Positions 33,822 through 44,639 of a DNA stretch of 64,000 nt are shown piece after piece (within the stretch, counting starts at the first letter, position 1; each line of letters starts with the position of its first letter). Source of the stretch: Pogostemon cablin (lineage: Eukaryota; Streptophyta; Magnoliopsida; Lamiales; Lamiaceae); NCBI GenBank assembly GCA_023678885.1, contig CM042966.1:22458028-22522027 (forward strand), written 5' to 3'. The notes beneath the pieces were generated by a model. The model was not told where the DNA came from and did no database searches. It saw nothing but the letters and a program-made list of their open reading frames with translations. A program made the translations under genes and the position numbers.

Positions 33822-33891
33822 TATTTAATACATTATTGTTTGATTCCCATCCCAACACCTCATAAAATAGATTTGGTTGTGTCTTTCAAAT

Positions 33892-34854
33892 CAGAGGCGG
33901 ATCCAAGAAATAAGATTTGGGGGTACGACATATAATGGCAAAAACTTGTGTGTCCTCGAGGACACACCGTACCCCCATGGGAACACAACTCTCCCCCTTC
34001 ATATTTTATTTAACCATATGTATTGCTAGAGGTTTAAAATGCAAAGGGGCACGGAAATTGTAGAGGGGCACATGTCCCCGGAGCAAAAGAGTCTCACTCA
34101 CATATAATTATAAATTTTATTTTTAATATTGAAAATCCTATAATAAATAAATATATTTGGAAAAATTATAATTATTATTGAAACTGTGTAATTTTTTTTT
34201 TTTTAAAATAATTTAAAATATTATTATCATAAATTTATAACACATATTTAGAACAATAATAATGAATTGAATATAAATTTATGTTGCAATTAATTAATAA
34301 TTTAAGTACTAGATAAAATGAAAGATAAAAAAACACAAGGTTTAAAATGAAAAAAAAAAAAGAAAGATGGTGGAGTATATAACATTAAAAGTACATATGT
34401 TTGATAAATAATTAATATGAAATAAATAAATATAAATAAATAAATAAATAATATAAATATTAAGAAGAAAAATGGATAACGAGATTGACAAAGTGTAATG
34501 GTGAGACAGTTTCCAAAAGTGGACATATATAGAAATGAAAAATATAAAATATTTTATTGATACAATAATAATACATTAATATAAAAAAGAAGAGGATGGT
34601 GAGACAGTTTCTAAAGTGGGCATATAAGGCATATATAGAAATGAAAAATATAAAATAAATTATTGATACAATAATATAAAAAAGAAGAGGAAAGAAGCTG
34701 TGGAAATCGAACCTTTAACATGGGGTTAAGCTAGGAGAGCTCTAGCCACTTAGCTATTGGAGTACAATTGTAACTACATACTATATATATAGATATTTTT
34801 TTTTATTTTGGGGGTACAGTTGTACCCCTTTTACCTATACTGTATCCTCCCCTG
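33892..34854. mobile_element. Non-autonomous hAT-like element 3 (CAGAGGCGGATCC type)
   Basis: The ends are CAGAGGCGGATCCAAG and, inverted, CAGGGGAGGATACAG, with a perfect 8-bp duplication tttcaaat (33884-33891 and 34855-34862). The sub-terminal 'tttgggggtac.' words near both ends are inverted. The interior is AT-rich and non-coding. Same terminus family as 50148-50809. Confidence 0.88.
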
Positions 34855-34862
34855 TTTCAAAT

Positions 34863-35951
34863 ATCATCCTTCAATCGAATCCTGCCTTTGGCATGAATTT
34901 GGTCCCTTGGAAGCACAAGTTAAACAGTGAGCCCTCTCTATAAGACACTTGAAGCACATCCTGCGATTTACCTCCTTCACCAATCTCCATGGTAGGGACG
35001 GTGGGACCCCTAATGGTGGGGTACACCATTAATATCATCCTTCAATTCTTCTCCCACTTGTTCTGACACACCACAGGTGCAAATTTAATCTGCCCCCAAA
35101 ATCTTTCTATTGAACCAAGTTAAATATACTGATCGAGACAGGACGATTCTTTTGAGCAAATTCTATTGCAGCATTCTGAGTCCATAAATTCGAATTCCTC
35201 CATTGATTAAATTAAAGTTAAAAACTTCTAAAAGAAGGTAAATGAAAGAGGAATAAATTTTAAGGGTCAAAAATTAATATTACATATCGGTATATTCGAT
35301 GCGATTAATTTAAGAGTCAAACTATGATTACAGATGCACCTAGTTAATCTCCACCATTAAATTAAAATACTAATCAATAACTATCATTGTATAAAAATAA
35401 AATAATTAAAATTAAATAAAAAATAACTAACTCTATATTATAGTCTATAACTGTGCACCACAAAATAACCCTTAATGTAATTTTAAATTAACTGACTATA
35501 AAACCTTAAAAAATACAATAAATCTTAATGATGCGTTTGGATTGAAATATTTGAAGGATTTTTAAGTATCAAATTATCTCAAATGCATGAATTTCTAAAT
35601 TAATGATTTGGAATCTATTTTAATTAAATGAAATTGTAATTAATTTTCTTAAAAAATTGTACACAGTAATATAACAATTAAATAAAAGATGATTCTAGGA
35701 TACACTTTGTGCAATTTATAGGATTAAATAAATAAGTAGTACTATTGGCCGATAATTATTTTATTTTATTTTTAAAATTTAATTTAATTTATTTATTTAA
35801 TAATAGAGATTAATTTAAAACTTAATTTAACAATGGAGATCATTCACGTATACGGTTGTATTATAGTAGTACTTAATTGAAATATACTAAAGTATTCCAT
35901 ATGGTTTTATAATGTCTAAACATTTGTTTGGTCCTATATAACTAAATCGTA
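34863..35951. other. Non-coding stretch with possible Tourist-like fragment
   Basis: 34863-35200 is of normal base composition without a readable frame. 35200-35950 is AT-rich. Near 35528 'gcgtttggattgaaatatttg' resembles the end of the Harbinger/Tourist-like element at 43219-44384, without a partner end. Nothing else seen. Confidence 0.4.
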
Positions 35952-36503
35952 CTACCTCCATTTCATTTTAATGTTTATGTGTATTTTTACATGTTGATTA
36001 AGAAATATAGTATTTTAATGGATAATAGATTGAAAAATATATTTCCTCCATCCCACAAAACCCTTCACGCTTTCCTCATTTATTTATCCCACAATACCAT
36101 TCACATCCCAAAAAAGGAAAAATTACTTTATCCAATAAACTCAAAATTTACTTTAATTTCAAATTTGTCACTCCTTTTTCACACACATACCATTACTTTA
36201 TACTTTTTTATTACCTAAAAATATACTATAATAGCCTCTAAAGTCAATAAAGTTATTCAAAAAGTACAACTTTTGTTAAACAACGCGAAACAGTAAATGT
36301 GAAGCGTATTGTGGGACGGAGGGAGTAATATTTAATGTAAAGAGGGTAGATATTAGTGTTGAATATTGGTGCCATGGTGATAAATTAATTGTTTTGGGTG
36401 GTCTCATATACCAAAATAGAAAAACTTAAAAATTGAAGTGAGATGGCCAAATTAGAAATATATATATATATATGTTGTAAAGATTGAAATGAGACAAATG
36501 GAG
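35952..36503. repeat. Stowaway-like MITE interrupted by another MITE
   Basis: The outer ends actacctccatttcattttaatg (from 35951) and ttgaaatgagacaaatggag (to 36503) are imperfect inverted repeats with TA on both sides. The interior 'gattaagaaatatagtattttaatgg' is family sequence, split at 36041 by the MITE 36042-36325. Confidence 0.65.
36042..36325. repeat. Stowaway MITE nested in a MITE
   Basis: The ends TTTCCTCCATCCCACAAAAC and, inverted, CTCCCTCCGTCCCACAATAC extend inward to matching 'CCTTCACGC / CGCTTCACA' words. TA flanks lie at 36040-36041 and 36326-36327. It interrupts the element at 35952-36503. Confidence 0.8.
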
Positions 36504-36714
36504 TATATATTAATTTTTTTTAAAAAAATTATACTTCCCCCGTCTCGGTAATTACTGCACGTATTCTATTGCATGGAGATTTAAAATAATTATTTTTAAA
36601 TAAAAAAATGTGTAAAGTTATTGGGATGTGTGCGAAAATTGAGTATTTTCAATAATTTTAAAAAAAATGTTACGAGTTGGGATGTGTGTAAAGAGTGGGT
36701 TTTATTAAGACGTA

Positions 36715-36917
36715 CTCCCTCCACCCCACCGAAAGGTCCCCATTTTACTATATTGGGCGTTCCATTCAAAGGTCTTCATTTTTCCCTTTTAGTAAAAAAG
36801 GGACCACCACTACCCATTATATCTCTCTAATACAACTATCCAATACAAATAAAATAATAATACTCCTTAATCCATGTGCAAAAAGTAAATGACCACCTTT
36901 GCTTGGGATAGAGGTAG
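36715..36917. repeat. Stowaway MITE
   Basis: The ends CTCCCTCCACCCCACCGAAAGG and, inverted, CTACCTCTATCCCAAGCAAAGG are flanked by TA (36713-36714 and 36918-36919). About 203 bp. The sequence on either side (36530-36712) starts with another Stowaway-like end (TACTTCCCCCGTCTC), so this may also be a nested insertion. Confidence 0.75.
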
Positions 36918-36985
36918 TATTTTTTTTCATTTTAAGAAATGTACATATGTGTTGAGACAGATTTAAAAGAAAATATGAAGTAATT

Positions 36986-37620
36986 ACTACAAGAAAACTA
37001 CCGAATTCCAATGGCGAAAAACCGTTGGAATATGTAAAAATATTGTTGGAATTCATGATAACAAAAGATATTTTAACGAATTATTTTCTTTAGAAAAGTG
37101 GCCGTTAAAATGTCATTTTCAATAACAATTTCAACGGTTTCTAAAATCCAATGGAGATTCCAACAATATTTTTTGTATTTAAACTTTTTTTTATATAAAA
37201 GTGATGCAAACATTTTTCTAACATAATTTTCGTTTTGGAATTATCGTTGGAATAACGAATCTTTCAACTCCGTTGGAGTATAAAAAATGTATTCATTTGG
37301 ATTTGAACCCTCTCAGTGTTGAGTATATTAGCACATCCTCTACCAACTTAACTAATGTATAATTTGTATTATAAATTGATATTTTAATTTATTAAACTCT
37401 CATATTATGCTTCTTTTTTTTTAAATAAAATTTTCTACTTAAATTCTTTAATGATAATTTATTAATTGGTGATATATTTATTTTATTATTTTTAAATAAA
37501 ATTTTCAATGGAAATTTCGAATGATTTTTATTAGGTCATTGGAATTAGAGTTGAAATTTTTCAATGGTTTTCAATTCCCATTTCCCAATGGAATTCTCTG
37601 ATGCAATGTTATAATTCTAG
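36986..37620. repeat. CACTA-like non-autonomous remnant
   Basis: Begins actacaagaaaa, one base short of the plant CACTA terminus CACTACAAGAAAA. It carries many sub-terminal words of the form 'ccgttggaat / attccaatgg' in both orientations up to about 37605. The opposite terminus is not preserved. Confidence 0.5.
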
Positions 37621-37680
37621 TCGAAAATAAAATAACTATAAAAACAAGGGCTAATTAGTGACGGATACAAAATTTATTTT

Positions 37681-38841
37681 ATAATTACTATACAATACAT
37701 TCAGTTTATAAAATTACTGTTAGATACAAAATTATATTCTCTATTATCCAATTTACCCATATTAACACCAATGTGCAAAAGTAATTTAAAAGGGATGTTA
37801 CAATTATCCTAAAATTCCTCCTAAATTTTCTAAAAAATTATCTCAAGTACCCATTATTCATTCCCGTTCGCTGACTTCACATTAAGTGTACATCAATATT
37901 CAATTGAATTTTGGGCAACTTATATGATGAAATTTTTGAGAAAAATAAAAAAAGAATCGTTAACTTCACAAGAAGTGTACGCCATCAATATTGATAAATC
38001 AAACATGGTTTCTCTGATGTGCAATGCACGTTTTAGAAAAAAAAAGGACTAGTTGATTACTGTCTATTCAAGTCACATTCATGTACACCAATGTTCATCG
38101 TGTTAATACAAAATTTTGTTTATTAAAAAAAAGATATGCACTTTCACACCATAAGAAAAAAAGGTGACCACATAATGAAAACTCAATACACAATTGAACA
38201 CTAGTGTTCACTAATTGTCTGGTTTTCGAGTCGGCAAGAAAAGAACATGTAATAATTTCGTTCGCCTTAAAACTAGCACCGGATGTGCTGTGGCCCCCGC
38301 CATCCAGCCAAGGCCGGTTACACCTATCTGCCACTACATTGAATCGTCGTTGCTGCCAAAAGCTGCTGGAGTAGGCCGCCGTCCAGCCTTTCGACTCTCT
38401 TTCCCAGTACTCGCTACTGCTTTTCCGCCACTCGCCGATGCCAGCCTTGACAAATGCCGTATCTACAAGCATAGCCGCAATAGTCAGTCTGATGTCTGAT
38501 TTATGAGTTTTTACCAGACATCGTTCATCTCCAACGCCAGAGTTCACGATCTCCACGTTGTTCTACCGCACACAGTAGTGTGAATAATCAAAATAAGTTA
38601 TTTCACATTGATGTATAGTAAATAGAGTTTATTGATAGGTGTCTTCTGATTGAGTGTGCATAACTGAATGAGAATAATTACTGGGTACTTGAGATAATTT
38701 TTGAAAAATTTTAGGAGAAATTTTAGGATAATTATAACATCCCTTTTAAATTAATTTTGCACATTGGTGTTAATATGGATAAATTGGATTTTGTATCTAA
38801 CAGTAGTTCTAAAATTAAATGTATTGTATAATAATTAGGAT
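37681..38841. mobile_element. Foldback element with ~180-bp inverted arms
   Basis: The left arm (about 37681-37862) and right arm (about 38668-38841) are inverted copies, sharing for example 'aacaccaatgtgcaaaa' and 'ttatctcaagtaccca'. The 800-bp interior contains a GC-richer segment (38200-38580) with a 153-codon minus-strand frame (38095-38556) of no recognised family. 'atgtgcaatgcacg' followed by 'aggactagt' near 38018-38053 resembles a Helitron 3' end. TSD and superfamily not determined. Confidence 0.65.
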
Positions 38842-39028
38842 ATTAAAACTTGTATATATTAATATTAAACCCTATAAAAAGAATAATTATGAAAGTATTT
38901 AATTTATATTTATTACTGACATTTTTTATTTTTCAAATAAATTTATTTTAATCCCACTTAACACAAGCTGGTGGAGTGATTGGAGCCTTGATATGTTTTT
39001 CGACGAGTACGAGTATACTGAAAAGCCG

Positions 39029-39166
39029 CGTCAGCAATGACAAGGTAGATGGTGCTTACCTGCAATCGGCTGTAAACTAGCCACTGCTAACGTTTTGCCT
39101 CTTTATATGAGTGGCTAGTCTACAGCCGGTTGCAGGTAAGCACCATCTACCTTGTCATTGCTGACG
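39029..39166. repeat. Near-perfect hairpin, 57-bp arms
   Basis: The left arm 39029-39085 (cgtcagcaatgacaaggtag...) pairs with the right arm 39110-39166 at 55 of 57 positions, around a 24-nt loop. One of the two mismatches would be a G-U pair in RNA. The right arm continues into sequence with 'gttgcaggtaagcacc', a word also near the leader-like sequences at 56320 and 62717. Confidence 0.95.
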
Positions 39167-39486
39167 TGGAAGTCTCTCCAATCACTTCACCGTTTCTCTC
39201 TCTCTACATTTGTTAATTTTCTTCATGCGTGGCAACTCCTCACTTGAACAAGCTTCCACGGTTCCACCTATTCTTTACTTTCATTTCTTTTCATCCTTTA
39301 TTGAATTTAATTTTCTCCCATCCTAGCCCCAACGATGTGCACCGTCTGCCAACCCCTGTGTAGAAATTCTAAAGAATGCATATTCAAAACAATAACAAAG
39401 CTACAATAAGCTTTAGGATGGAGAATATTTTATTGGTTCTCAAATAAAATATAAAATGTTACACCTATTTATACTATAAAATTGTA

Positions 39487-39720
39487 CTCCCTCCGTCCCA
39501 TAAAAGTTGACACACTTTCTTTTTTGCTTTGTCCCATTAAAGTTGACATTTTTTTTTTTAATATATGAGACCCACACAAAACCAATTACTTTATTCTCAT
39601 GGGGTCTACATACTACATCTAATACAACTACCAATTTCACATTAAATATTATTTCTCTCACTTCACTTTACTTTACTTTATATTAAATTATTGTACTCCT
39701 TAATCTTCGTGCCCAAAAAT
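39487..39720. repeat. Stowaway-like MITE, right end lost
   Basis: Starts with the TA-flanked end CTCCCTCCGTCCCATAAAAG, followed by 'ttgacacactttc' and a repeat 'tttgtcccattaaagttgac'. The expected inverted end is not found before 39720. Confidence 0.65.
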
Positions 39721-40139
39721 GCATCAGCATCTAATAAATATAATTTGCATGTGATTAGCAAATTACCATTATTTTCTATCATATAATACACAACTTCCAT
39801 GTATGGAATGAATATTCTAACACCCTGCCATTTTTTCAACTATTTCTATGTACTTCGGAGTAATCATCTGCAACCACGAGGTGCACTGTCTGTATACACC
39901 CATTTTTTTCAAACCGTTTATACAGACTTCGGAGAAATCATTGGAATTATGGTTAGTAATTCCACTCCTTGCTCTATTGTGAATGAAACTTCTTATTTTA
40001 TAAATTTGATGAAAACGCAATCAAATGCAGCAACAACTATGATTTAACCTCTCATAATTTTCTTTGATTTAACCAAATATAGAAGATTATCTTATACAAT
40101 TTAGCAAAACATAAGAAATGAAGTTTCATGTGCTTACTG

Positions 40140-40364
40140 TGCCATCTACCTCCATCTACCTCTTCCAACTCGTATGATCCTCCTTCCAGAACTCTCTTGA
40201 TTACGTAAGGGTCTTCCCAGTTTTGGCCGTTACCCTGCGCCGCTGGGCCCAGTACTTTCCGGAGCATCAGTTCTCCGCCTTTGAATCTCCTCAGCTTTAT
40301 CTTGGAGTTGTAGAATCTCCCCGCTCTCTGCTTGTAAACCGCGTTATGCAATTCTGCGTTCACA
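40140..40364 (-). pseudogene. Isolated fragment of Tat integrase C-terminus
   Basis: This 225-bp minus-strand segment matches 2042-2265 of the Tat element (by eye more than 90%). It has none of the surrounding element on either side. The frame is open across it (AELHNAVYKQRAGRFYNSK ... RFKGGEL ... YVIKRVLEGGSYELEEVDG), whereas the 2064-2384 copy has a 2-nt loss. A short 'ccatctacct' duplication marks its left junction. It is probably a piece carried here by another element. Confidence 0.85.
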
Positions 40365-41657
40365 AGGTATTTCCTTTTCTGACACAAGTTATTTCCAAGG
40401 TGTTTAATAATTTTCCTCCAAACACAAGGTATGTTGCTTCACTATTTCCATACAAGGTGATTCTGCACTTTCTGCTCCCTAATTTTATCCCTTCATTTTT
40501 CAATTGTGTTGTATTGGTATCTCTCATTCTAGAAAACTTTGTTCCTCCATGCGTGTTGGCCCTGTATTCCTACCTCATTTTCTTTTTTATAGGGCTCATT
40601 GCACTTTGGAAAAGCAAAAGCTAACTCGCATGGATTATTTGCAACTTCTTACCCTCACAGTGTATTTTAAGAATTCAAATGCCTTTGGATGAGGTTTTCA
40701 CTTGTACTCTATGACATGCCATGTTGTGCTTGTTTTCTTTTGAGAAATAACAGACAATGAAAAATTGGTGATATTAATCTTCTTTGATGTTAAAAACACC
40801 TTTGCCATATATATGAGATCTAATGTGAATCAAATAGGAAATAGATGCATGCAAATGAAGCATCTTTTAAGGCTCTATTCAACGCATTCATCTTATCCCA
40901 GGTCAACGTGCAAATCCCATTATATTATTAATTTCAATAATTTACTTAAATGATTATTGTTTTCTTAAGGCCATATTAATTTTTAAGCATAGGTTTTTGG
41001 TGTAGAGCCTATTTCGAGTAGTCATCTAGGAAGTCACCAGTGAGTGAGGGGCAGGCAAGGACAAGCCAATGATCCTTATAGTACAAATGAATTTTATAAT
41101 TTCATGTTTCTAATATTAATTTCAATGCTACTTATGGTCATATTTGATTTATTTATTACTTATTACATACCCAAAATATGTCGTATTGAAAATGAAATGT
41201 GGTGGATTGGAGAGAGAATGATTATATACCTAAAAGTAGTTTGACTCTACTTGTGAAAAATAAGCGAAGTGAAAGGCTTATTTTCTCAAGGGCTGAACCA
41301 AGGCTCAAACAAAACACAGTGAGGTTGCGCAGAATTCTGGTGAAGTGGTAGCCATGATTGGGAATGGAGTAAATTATGCCCCTACCTTAAAATTGGCTGA
41401 TATTAAAATTGCAATGGGCATTTCTGGAACTGGGATATTTATATTTGAACTTCAAATATCTTATTATGTCATGTGGTTCGTTTTAATCATTGAATCTACT
41501 ATCTTTATAGTCATGTGATTTCACTTATTTGAGAAGTAAATGTTGTTCTTATCCAGTGGCTGATGTTTATGTTTTATCTCTAGCTTTATGCTTTGGCATT
41601 GTTGGAATCTAGTTTCATCGTGAGTGAATGATGTAAATATTTTTGTTTTTTTAATCT
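40365..41657 (+). other. Leader/intron-like DNA before the PAT fragment
   Basis: No domain recognised. The composition is less AT-rich than the MITE regions, and short T-rich tracts and potential splice sites are present. It resembles intron or untranslated leader of the gene fragment that follows. Nothing firmer can be said. Confidence 0.3.
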
Positions 41658-42697
41658 ATGGATAGGCGTCATGGGTGGCAACTACCTGCACACTCCTTAC
41701 AAGTTCATTTCTTTGCTTTGACACCTTTTTTAACTGGTTTGAATTTACTGTTTGTGGGTGGTTCTGATCTTGCAATGTGGATTCTTGTACATTGACATGT
41801 GTTTGGGAATTTGAATTTGGCGTATACTTATTTGAGTTAGTTGTTAAAGTTCAAATGTTGCATTTTGTGATTATTACTATATATTTTAGTGGCTTCTCAA
41901 TGTGTAATTACCTAATTATGAATGCTTAAGACCTTGAACAAGAGAACTGGAGGAAATTTAAGATATTTTTTGGATAAGCTTGTGTTAGAGTTTATTGGGA
42001 TGTTTATTTTGCCTGTATTTTAGGAATTACTTATTTAAATCAATGAAACTTCAGTTGGAATTTGGACAACCTGATCTTAAGGACTTTTTCCATTTTTCTA
42101 AGTACTCGCTCTCTGAAGCTAGGTTTGAAGAATTATATATAATGATATCACTTTTTTCATCTTCTTTCCCATATTGTAGGTTGTTTTTTTGCTCCTTTTC
42201 TAAGGAAAAAGACATCTACGAATACATCGCTTTAAGCATTTATTCGTTCCTGGTATGTGCAATCTGAGCACGTTCACCTTGTCACTTTTCAGGCAATTTT
42301 GAAATAATTTATGCTTCTTACCATGCCTTGTCATTTTTGTTCTAGGCACTCAGTTTATTTATACTTTATGTGCGATGCACGACCATTGATCCTGCTGATC
42401 TCAGAATTATAATTGAAGCTGATAAGATATATACATCTCATTTTGGGATTGAGTTGTTTGGTAAGTAAGTTGAATATTATGAAGATACTAAGTAACGTAT
42501 AATAATGTCAATCACGAATTAATAAAAACGTGAAGGAGTTGATGCTTAGACCTATTTTTTGCCCACTAAAGCTTATAAAGGTTGCATTTCCTGCTTTTTT
42601 TTCAGCAAAAGAAGATTGTTGCGTGTTAGCAAATGATAATGTTAGCTCAATTGCTTCTGCTGATGGTGAAGGCAGATCCATTTACAATAACATGAAG
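41658..42697 (+). pseudogene. DHHC palmitoyltransferase (PAT) gene fragment
   Basis: The first exons of a plant protein S-acyltransferase. Exon 1 starts at ATG 41658 and reads MDRRHGWQLPAHSLQV. Exon 2 (about 42180-42252) has FFAPF and KDIYEYIALSIYSFL, separated by a 2-nt gain that shifts the frame. Exon 3 (42346-42460) reads ALSLFILYVRCTTIDPADL, between good AG and gtaagt sites. Exon 4 (42606-42697) is in the same phase (KEDCCVLANDN). These match the N-terminal membrane part of PATs, which palmitoylate membrane proteins. The catalytic DHHC cysteine-rich domain is absent: the sequence runs into transposon DNA at 42735. A truncated, frameshifted gene copy. I infer capture by a mobile element, though a broken native gene is possible. 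Confidence 0.7.
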
Positions 42698-42734
42698 GTG
42701 TTCATCAGGTTATGATTTATACTGAATATTAGGC

Positions 42735-43015
42735 ATCAGGTAAAAAAACGGCTCTAATACCATCTCAAATTAAACCGACCGGTCCGGTTTACAACCGTCT
42801 CAAATACTGTCTCAGTTTTGAGACGGTAAAAAATTGTCTCTAATACCGTCTCAAATTAAACCGACCGATTCGGTTTACAATCGTCTCAAAATAAAACCCG
42901 TCTCTAATACCGTTTCTATTCTAGCTATGCAAAAATTGTAGACTGCCATAAAACAGTCTCAAATCATTAAAAATCGTCTCGAAAACCGTCTCTATTCAAG
43001 TCTTTTTTTGTAGTG
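42735..43015 (-). repeat. CACTA-like MITE with 'gagacggt' sub-terminal repeats
   Basis: The right end reads ...gtctttttttgtagtg, the inverted CACTACAAAAAAAGAC terminus. Inside are at least eight copies of 'accgtctc / gagacggt' and a direct repeat (taccgtctcaaattaaaccg) at about 42758 and 42841. The left terminus is missing or decayed. It truncates the PAT fragment. Confidence 0.7.
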
Positions 43016-43419
43016 TGGAATTAAATCTATACGTTTGGTTTCGGGTGAATAACAAAATGAAACCACCACTTCTCGGGGAATTAGCATTTTCACTCTTAAA
43101 TGAGAGGTATGGGTTTAATTTCTCACACTCTCAGATCTATATGTTTCCCTTCCAAATTATTCCATGCATCCCCTTATTTTTCCACTTCAATGTGAACTTA
43201 CAAATATAAATTATCTTATGTTGTGTTTGGATTGAGTCGTTTCAAATCCAATGGATTTTAAATTCCATATATTTTAAATAAATACATTTGAATTCAATTA
43301 TTTGGATGAATTATGAATTTAATTATGAAAGGATTTTAAAATCCATAATTCAACAATGATTTTTTAATTTTTAAAATAGAATTTTATATATGAAAAATAA
43401 AAATAATGAATTTTATTAT

Positions 43420-43800
43420 ATTAAATATTAAAATATAAAATTTTATTAAAAAAATATATTTTTGGGTGGTGGGGTGATTGGGTCGGAGTAGGTCGGGTGG
43501 TAATATTTTTATTATTTAAATATTAAAATCTAAATTTTTTTAAAAAAGAAATTTTGTTTTGGGGGTGGGAGGTGGGGGTAGGTTGGGTGGTAATATTTTT
43601 ATTATTTAAAAATTAAAATCTAAAATTTTATAAAAAAAATTTTTTTTTTTGGTGGCGAGGTGTGTGGATGGGTGGATAGAGATATGTTTGGTGATAATAT
43701 TTTTATTATTTAAATATTAAAATATAAAATTTTATAAAAAAAATTGGTGGGGGGAGGGGTTTTTGGGGATGGTGGGGTGGGCAGGGAAAGACTGAGTAGT
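43420..43800. repeat. G-rich minisatellite, ~110-bp unit, 3-4 copies
   Basis: Units alternate a G-rich stretch (for example gggggtgggaggtgggggta) with 'ggtaatatttttattatttaaatattaaaatataaaatttt'. Unit starts are near 43430, 43540, 43650 and 43740. All G-runs are on the + strand. Units have diverged by substitutions and short indels. Confidence 0.85.
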
Positions 43801-43810
43801 ATGGGTTAAA

Positions 43811-43848
<38 letters not shown>

Positions 43849-43888
43849 TTATTTATTTATTATTTAATTACTTTGTTAATTTTATATA

Positions 43889-44147
43889 CTGCCTCTGTCC
43901 CATTGAAATGTGGTGTTTACATTTTACACGTAAATTAAGAGATCGATATAATATTTTAATATGTATTGAGGTGAGAGAAATAATATTTTAATATAAAGTG
44001 AGTAGGTGTATTAGTGTGATGTGTGGACCCAAAGAGAGAGAAGTAATTAATTTTTATGACACCCTTTTACCAAAAAGGGAAATGCACACTTTGTATTGGG
44101 ACGGACCAAAATGGAAAAAAGCGTATGTTTCAGTAGGACGGAGGGAG
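43889..44147. repeat. Stowaway MITE nested in Harbinger-like element
   Basis: The ends CTGCCTCTGTCCCATTGAAA and, inverted, CTCCCTCCGTCCTACTGAAA are flanked by TA (43887-43888 and 44148-44149). The interior contains 'acacgtaaattaagagatcg', shared with the members at 31358 and 35952. Confidence 0.85.
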
Positions 44148-44639
44148 TACTATTTTTATATATTAATATAATAATTATACAATGGAATGATTTTAAATGA
44201 TACGGTTTGACTAAGGATTTGAAAATCCTCCCAAAATAACTAAAAATATCAAATTCAAATACATTCATTTAAAATCTTGAATTTTTATAAATCCGTTGAT
44301 TTCATTTTGTACCCAAATATGAAGGAGAGATTTAAGAGAAGGATTTATAAATTCCTTCTCAAATCCTTCCATCCAAATACGCCCTTAGATTTTTCTGACT
44401 GTATTTAGTTATGTTATTCTAACACTATGCCAAACTGTGGAATAACGACTGCGTAATAACAACAAAGTATTGAAAACCCGTTGTTAAAAAACAAAAAATA
44501 TCTGAAAATGAATTTCCGTAGTTATAGCTTGAAAAAAGCGCTCATTAACAACGGGGAATTACTTATGTTGTTGAAAATTCGTTGTTAATGAAAAATTCCT
44601 TCTTTTTTCTATTTTTGATTTAAATTTAATAAAAAATTG

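Larger units (their letters stand above)
43219..44384. mobile_element. PIF/Harbinger (Tourist)-like element
   Basis: The ends tgttgtgtttggattga and, inverted, GGGCGTATTTGGATGGAAGG are flanked by TTA (43216-43218 and 44385-44387), the 3-bp target typical of Harbinger elements. It has no coding capacity. It contains the G-rich minisatellite (43420-43800), an (AT)n tract (about 43816-43842) and a nested Stowaway (43889-44147). Confidence 0.65.

Noticed and set aside
34990..35100. Possible exon ('ccatggtagggacggtgggacccc')
   Set aside because: A short palindromic stretch without a continuing frame or splice context.
36621..36892. Two 65-69-codon frames near 36620-36890
   Set aside because: They overlap a Stowaway MITE and its end.
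43420..43800. CRISPR-like array
   Set aside because: Units are long, diverged and gap-free with no repeat-spacer alternation; this is a minisatellite in plant DNA.
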